Below, piece by piece: positions 4,181-5,470 of a DNA stretch of 5,470 nucleotides (the first letter of the stretch is position 1; each line of letters begins with the position of its first letter). Under the pieces are notes generated by a model. The model did not search any database, was not told where the DNA came from, and saw nothing but the letters and a program-made list of their open reading frames with translations. The DNA lies in NCBI GenBank assembly GCA_900766895.1, contig CAAFXF010000106.1, positions 1 to 5,470 on the forward strand, given 5' to 3'. The position numbers were made by a program, and so were the translations under genes. Origin of the DNA: Clostridia bacterium. Its GTDB lineage: Bacteria; Bacillota; Clostridia; Oscillospirales; Acutalibacteraceae.

Positions 4181-5470
4181 ATGACTGAAAAGGAATTAAG
4201 AAAAAAAGCCATGGCTTTGCCGCTTAATCCCGGAGTGTATATTATGAAAAACAAGGACAAAAAAATAATATACATCGGCAAGGCAAAGGCTCTTAAAAAC
4301 CGTGTTTCCTCCTATTTCGGCTCGCACGCTAACCATTCGTTAAAGGTAATAAGAATGGTGGAAAATGTTGATGATTTTGACTACATTCTTTGCGATACCG
4401 AATTTGAAGCCTTGGTGCTTGAATGCTCTTTAATCAAGCAGCATATGCCAAAGTACAATATTTTACTTAAGGACGACAAGGGATACAATTATATCAAAAT
4501 CACAAAGGAGGAGTTCCCGAGAATAAGAGAGGCAAAGCAGATGCTCGATGACAATGCAACATACATCGGGCCGTTTGTATCTACCTTTTCCGTAAAAAAT
4601 GCAGTCGAGGAAACTCTGCGAATTTTTAAGCTTCCGCAGTGCAACAAAAAATTCCCGAGGGATTACAACAAATCACGCCCGTGCCTCAACGGCTTTATGG
4701 GCATCTGCTGTGCACCCTGCAACGGCAGAATCACAAAAGAGGAATACGCCGCTGCAATCAACGACGCAACCGCGTTCCTTAAAGGCGGAGCAAAAAAATC
4801 CGTTGAAGAAATGGAAAGGCGAATGTACGAATATTCCGAGGCTATGGAATTTGAAAAGGCGGCAAAGCTTCGTGACAGAATTAAGGCTATAAAAAATCTT
4901 GAGGAAAAGCAAAAGGTTGTATCAATAAATGTTCCCGAGGAGGATGTATTTGCCCTTGTAAATTCAAGCAAAAAGGCTTGCTTTGAGGTTATCAGATTTA
5001 AGCAGGGCAAGCTTGTAGACAGCGAGCATTGGATAATAGACAGCGTTGACGACATTGAGCAGGCAAGATTTGATTTGATAGAAAGATATTATTCCATAAG
5101 AAGCGATATTCCGGGCAGAATTGCCGTTGACGGTGATATTACAGATGAGGATTTGCTCAAAGAATATCTTGAGAAGCTACGCGAAAAAAAGGTAGAGTTT
5201 ATTCACCCTCAAAAGGGCGAGCATCTTTCAATAGTAAATCTATGCATCAAAAATGCCAACGAGCATCTTGCGCAAAACCAAGGCAGACTCGGAAAGGAAA
5301 TGGCGGCATTGGAGGAGCTCGGTAAGCTTTTGGGACTGACAAAGCCTCCTGAGTACATTGAATCGTACGATATTTCTCACACCTTCGGTGCAGACAATGT
5401 TGCCGGAATGGTTGTTTTCCACAACGGCAGACCAATGAAAAGTGCATACAAGCGATTTGCCGTAAAGGGC
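4181..5470 (+). CDS. uvrC: UvrC excinuclease subunit, N-terminal 430 residues (3' truncated)
   Basis: UvrC acts with UvrA and UvrB in nucleotide excision repair, cutting the damaged strand on both sides of the lesion. The window holds 430 of about 600 residues. The N-terminal GIY-YIG nuclease domain, which makes the 3' incision, shows GVY (18-20), YIG (31-33), the catalytic arginine of KALKNR (Arg41) and the glutamate of VLECSLIK (Glu81). Next comes the cysteine set C154, C168, C176, C180, matching cysteines reported to hold a 4Fe-4S cluster in E. coli UvrC. A UVR helix pair that binds UvrB follows at about 207-242 (MEFEKAAKLRDRI, 222-234). The RNase H-like domain for the 5' incision begins with YDISHTFGA (396-404), where Asp397 is the first catalytic acid. 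The remaining catalytic residues and the helix-hairpin-helix tail lie off the right edge. Start ATG 4181 has AAAGGAGG five bases upstream. Nothing suggests damage other than the window end. Confidence 0.97.
   Translation, partial: MTEKELRKKAMALPLNPGVYIMKNKDKKIIYIGKAKALKNRVSSYFGSHANHSLKVIRMVENVDDFDYILCDTEFEALVLECSLIKQHMPKYNILLKDDKGYNYIKITKEEFPRIREAKQMLDDNATYIGPFVSTFSVKNAVEETLRIFKLPQCNKKFPRDYNKSRPCLNGFMGICCAPCNGRITKEEYAAAINDATAFLKGGAKKSVEEMERRMYEYSEAMEFEKAAKLRDRIKAIKNLEEKQKVVSINVPEEDVFALVNSSKKACFEVIRFKQGKLVDSEHWIIDSVDDIEQARFDLIERYYSIRSDIPGRIAVDGDITDEDLLKEYLEKLREKKVEFIHPQKGEHLSIVNLCIKNANEHLAQNQGRLGKEMAALEELGKLLGLTKPPEYIESYDISHTFGADNVAGMVVFHNGRPMKSAYKRFAVKG

Noticed and set aside
4051..4281. A 76-codon minus-strand frame across the uvrC promoter and start
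   Set aside because: It overlaps two divergent promoters and the uvrC start, encodes a low-complexity hydrophobic sequence expected from AT-rich DNA, and has no ribosome binding site.
4663..5055. A 130-codon minus-strand frame within uvrC
   Set aside because: It lies opposite the strongly conserved cysteine and UVR regions of UvrC, and its translation resembles no known family.

Overview
The window looks like part of an AT-rich genome from an anaerobic, spore-forming Firmicute (class Clostridia), probably assembled from Illumina data. The evidence is a truncated GerA-type spore germination gene, a DUF421/DUF4363 membrane pair, a CoA-transferase typical of acid-producing fermenters, AAGGAGG-type ribosome binding sites and sigma-A-like promoters. 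The first 12 bases are an exact match to the end of the Illumina adapter, so the left edge is probably a contig end carrying untrimmed adapter.

Layout. (1) 13-492, minus strand: the N-terminal 160 residues of a GerA-family germinant-receptor A subunit, cut by the window edge. (2) 493-567: a short divergent intergenic region with a perfect 12-bp palindrome. (3) 568-1565, plus strand: a YetF-like DUF421 membrane protein and a small DUF4363 protein, translationally coupled by an ATGA overlap. (4) 1570-3996, minus strand: a class I CoA-transferase followed by a stand-alone protein made only of the catalytic domain of 2-oxoacid dehydrogenase E2. Each has its own recognisable promoter, and their intrinsic terminator lies inside the 3' end of the convergent DUF4363 gene. 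(5) 3997-4180: a divergent promoter region. (6) 4181-5470, plus strand: the first 430 residues of UvrC, cut by the right edge.

How the genes work together. The left block (gerA, yetF, DUF4363) points to the spore inner membrane. The central block acts on acyl-CoA thioesters: a ping-pong CoA-transferase beside an orphan CoA-dependent acyltransferase fold that has no lipoyl domain and an altered active-site motif. This pairing is the least explained part of the window. UvrC is housekeeping nucleotide excision repair. I found no CRISPR array, transposon, tRNA, rRNA or riboswitch. No stretch longer than about 190 bp lacks a gene.
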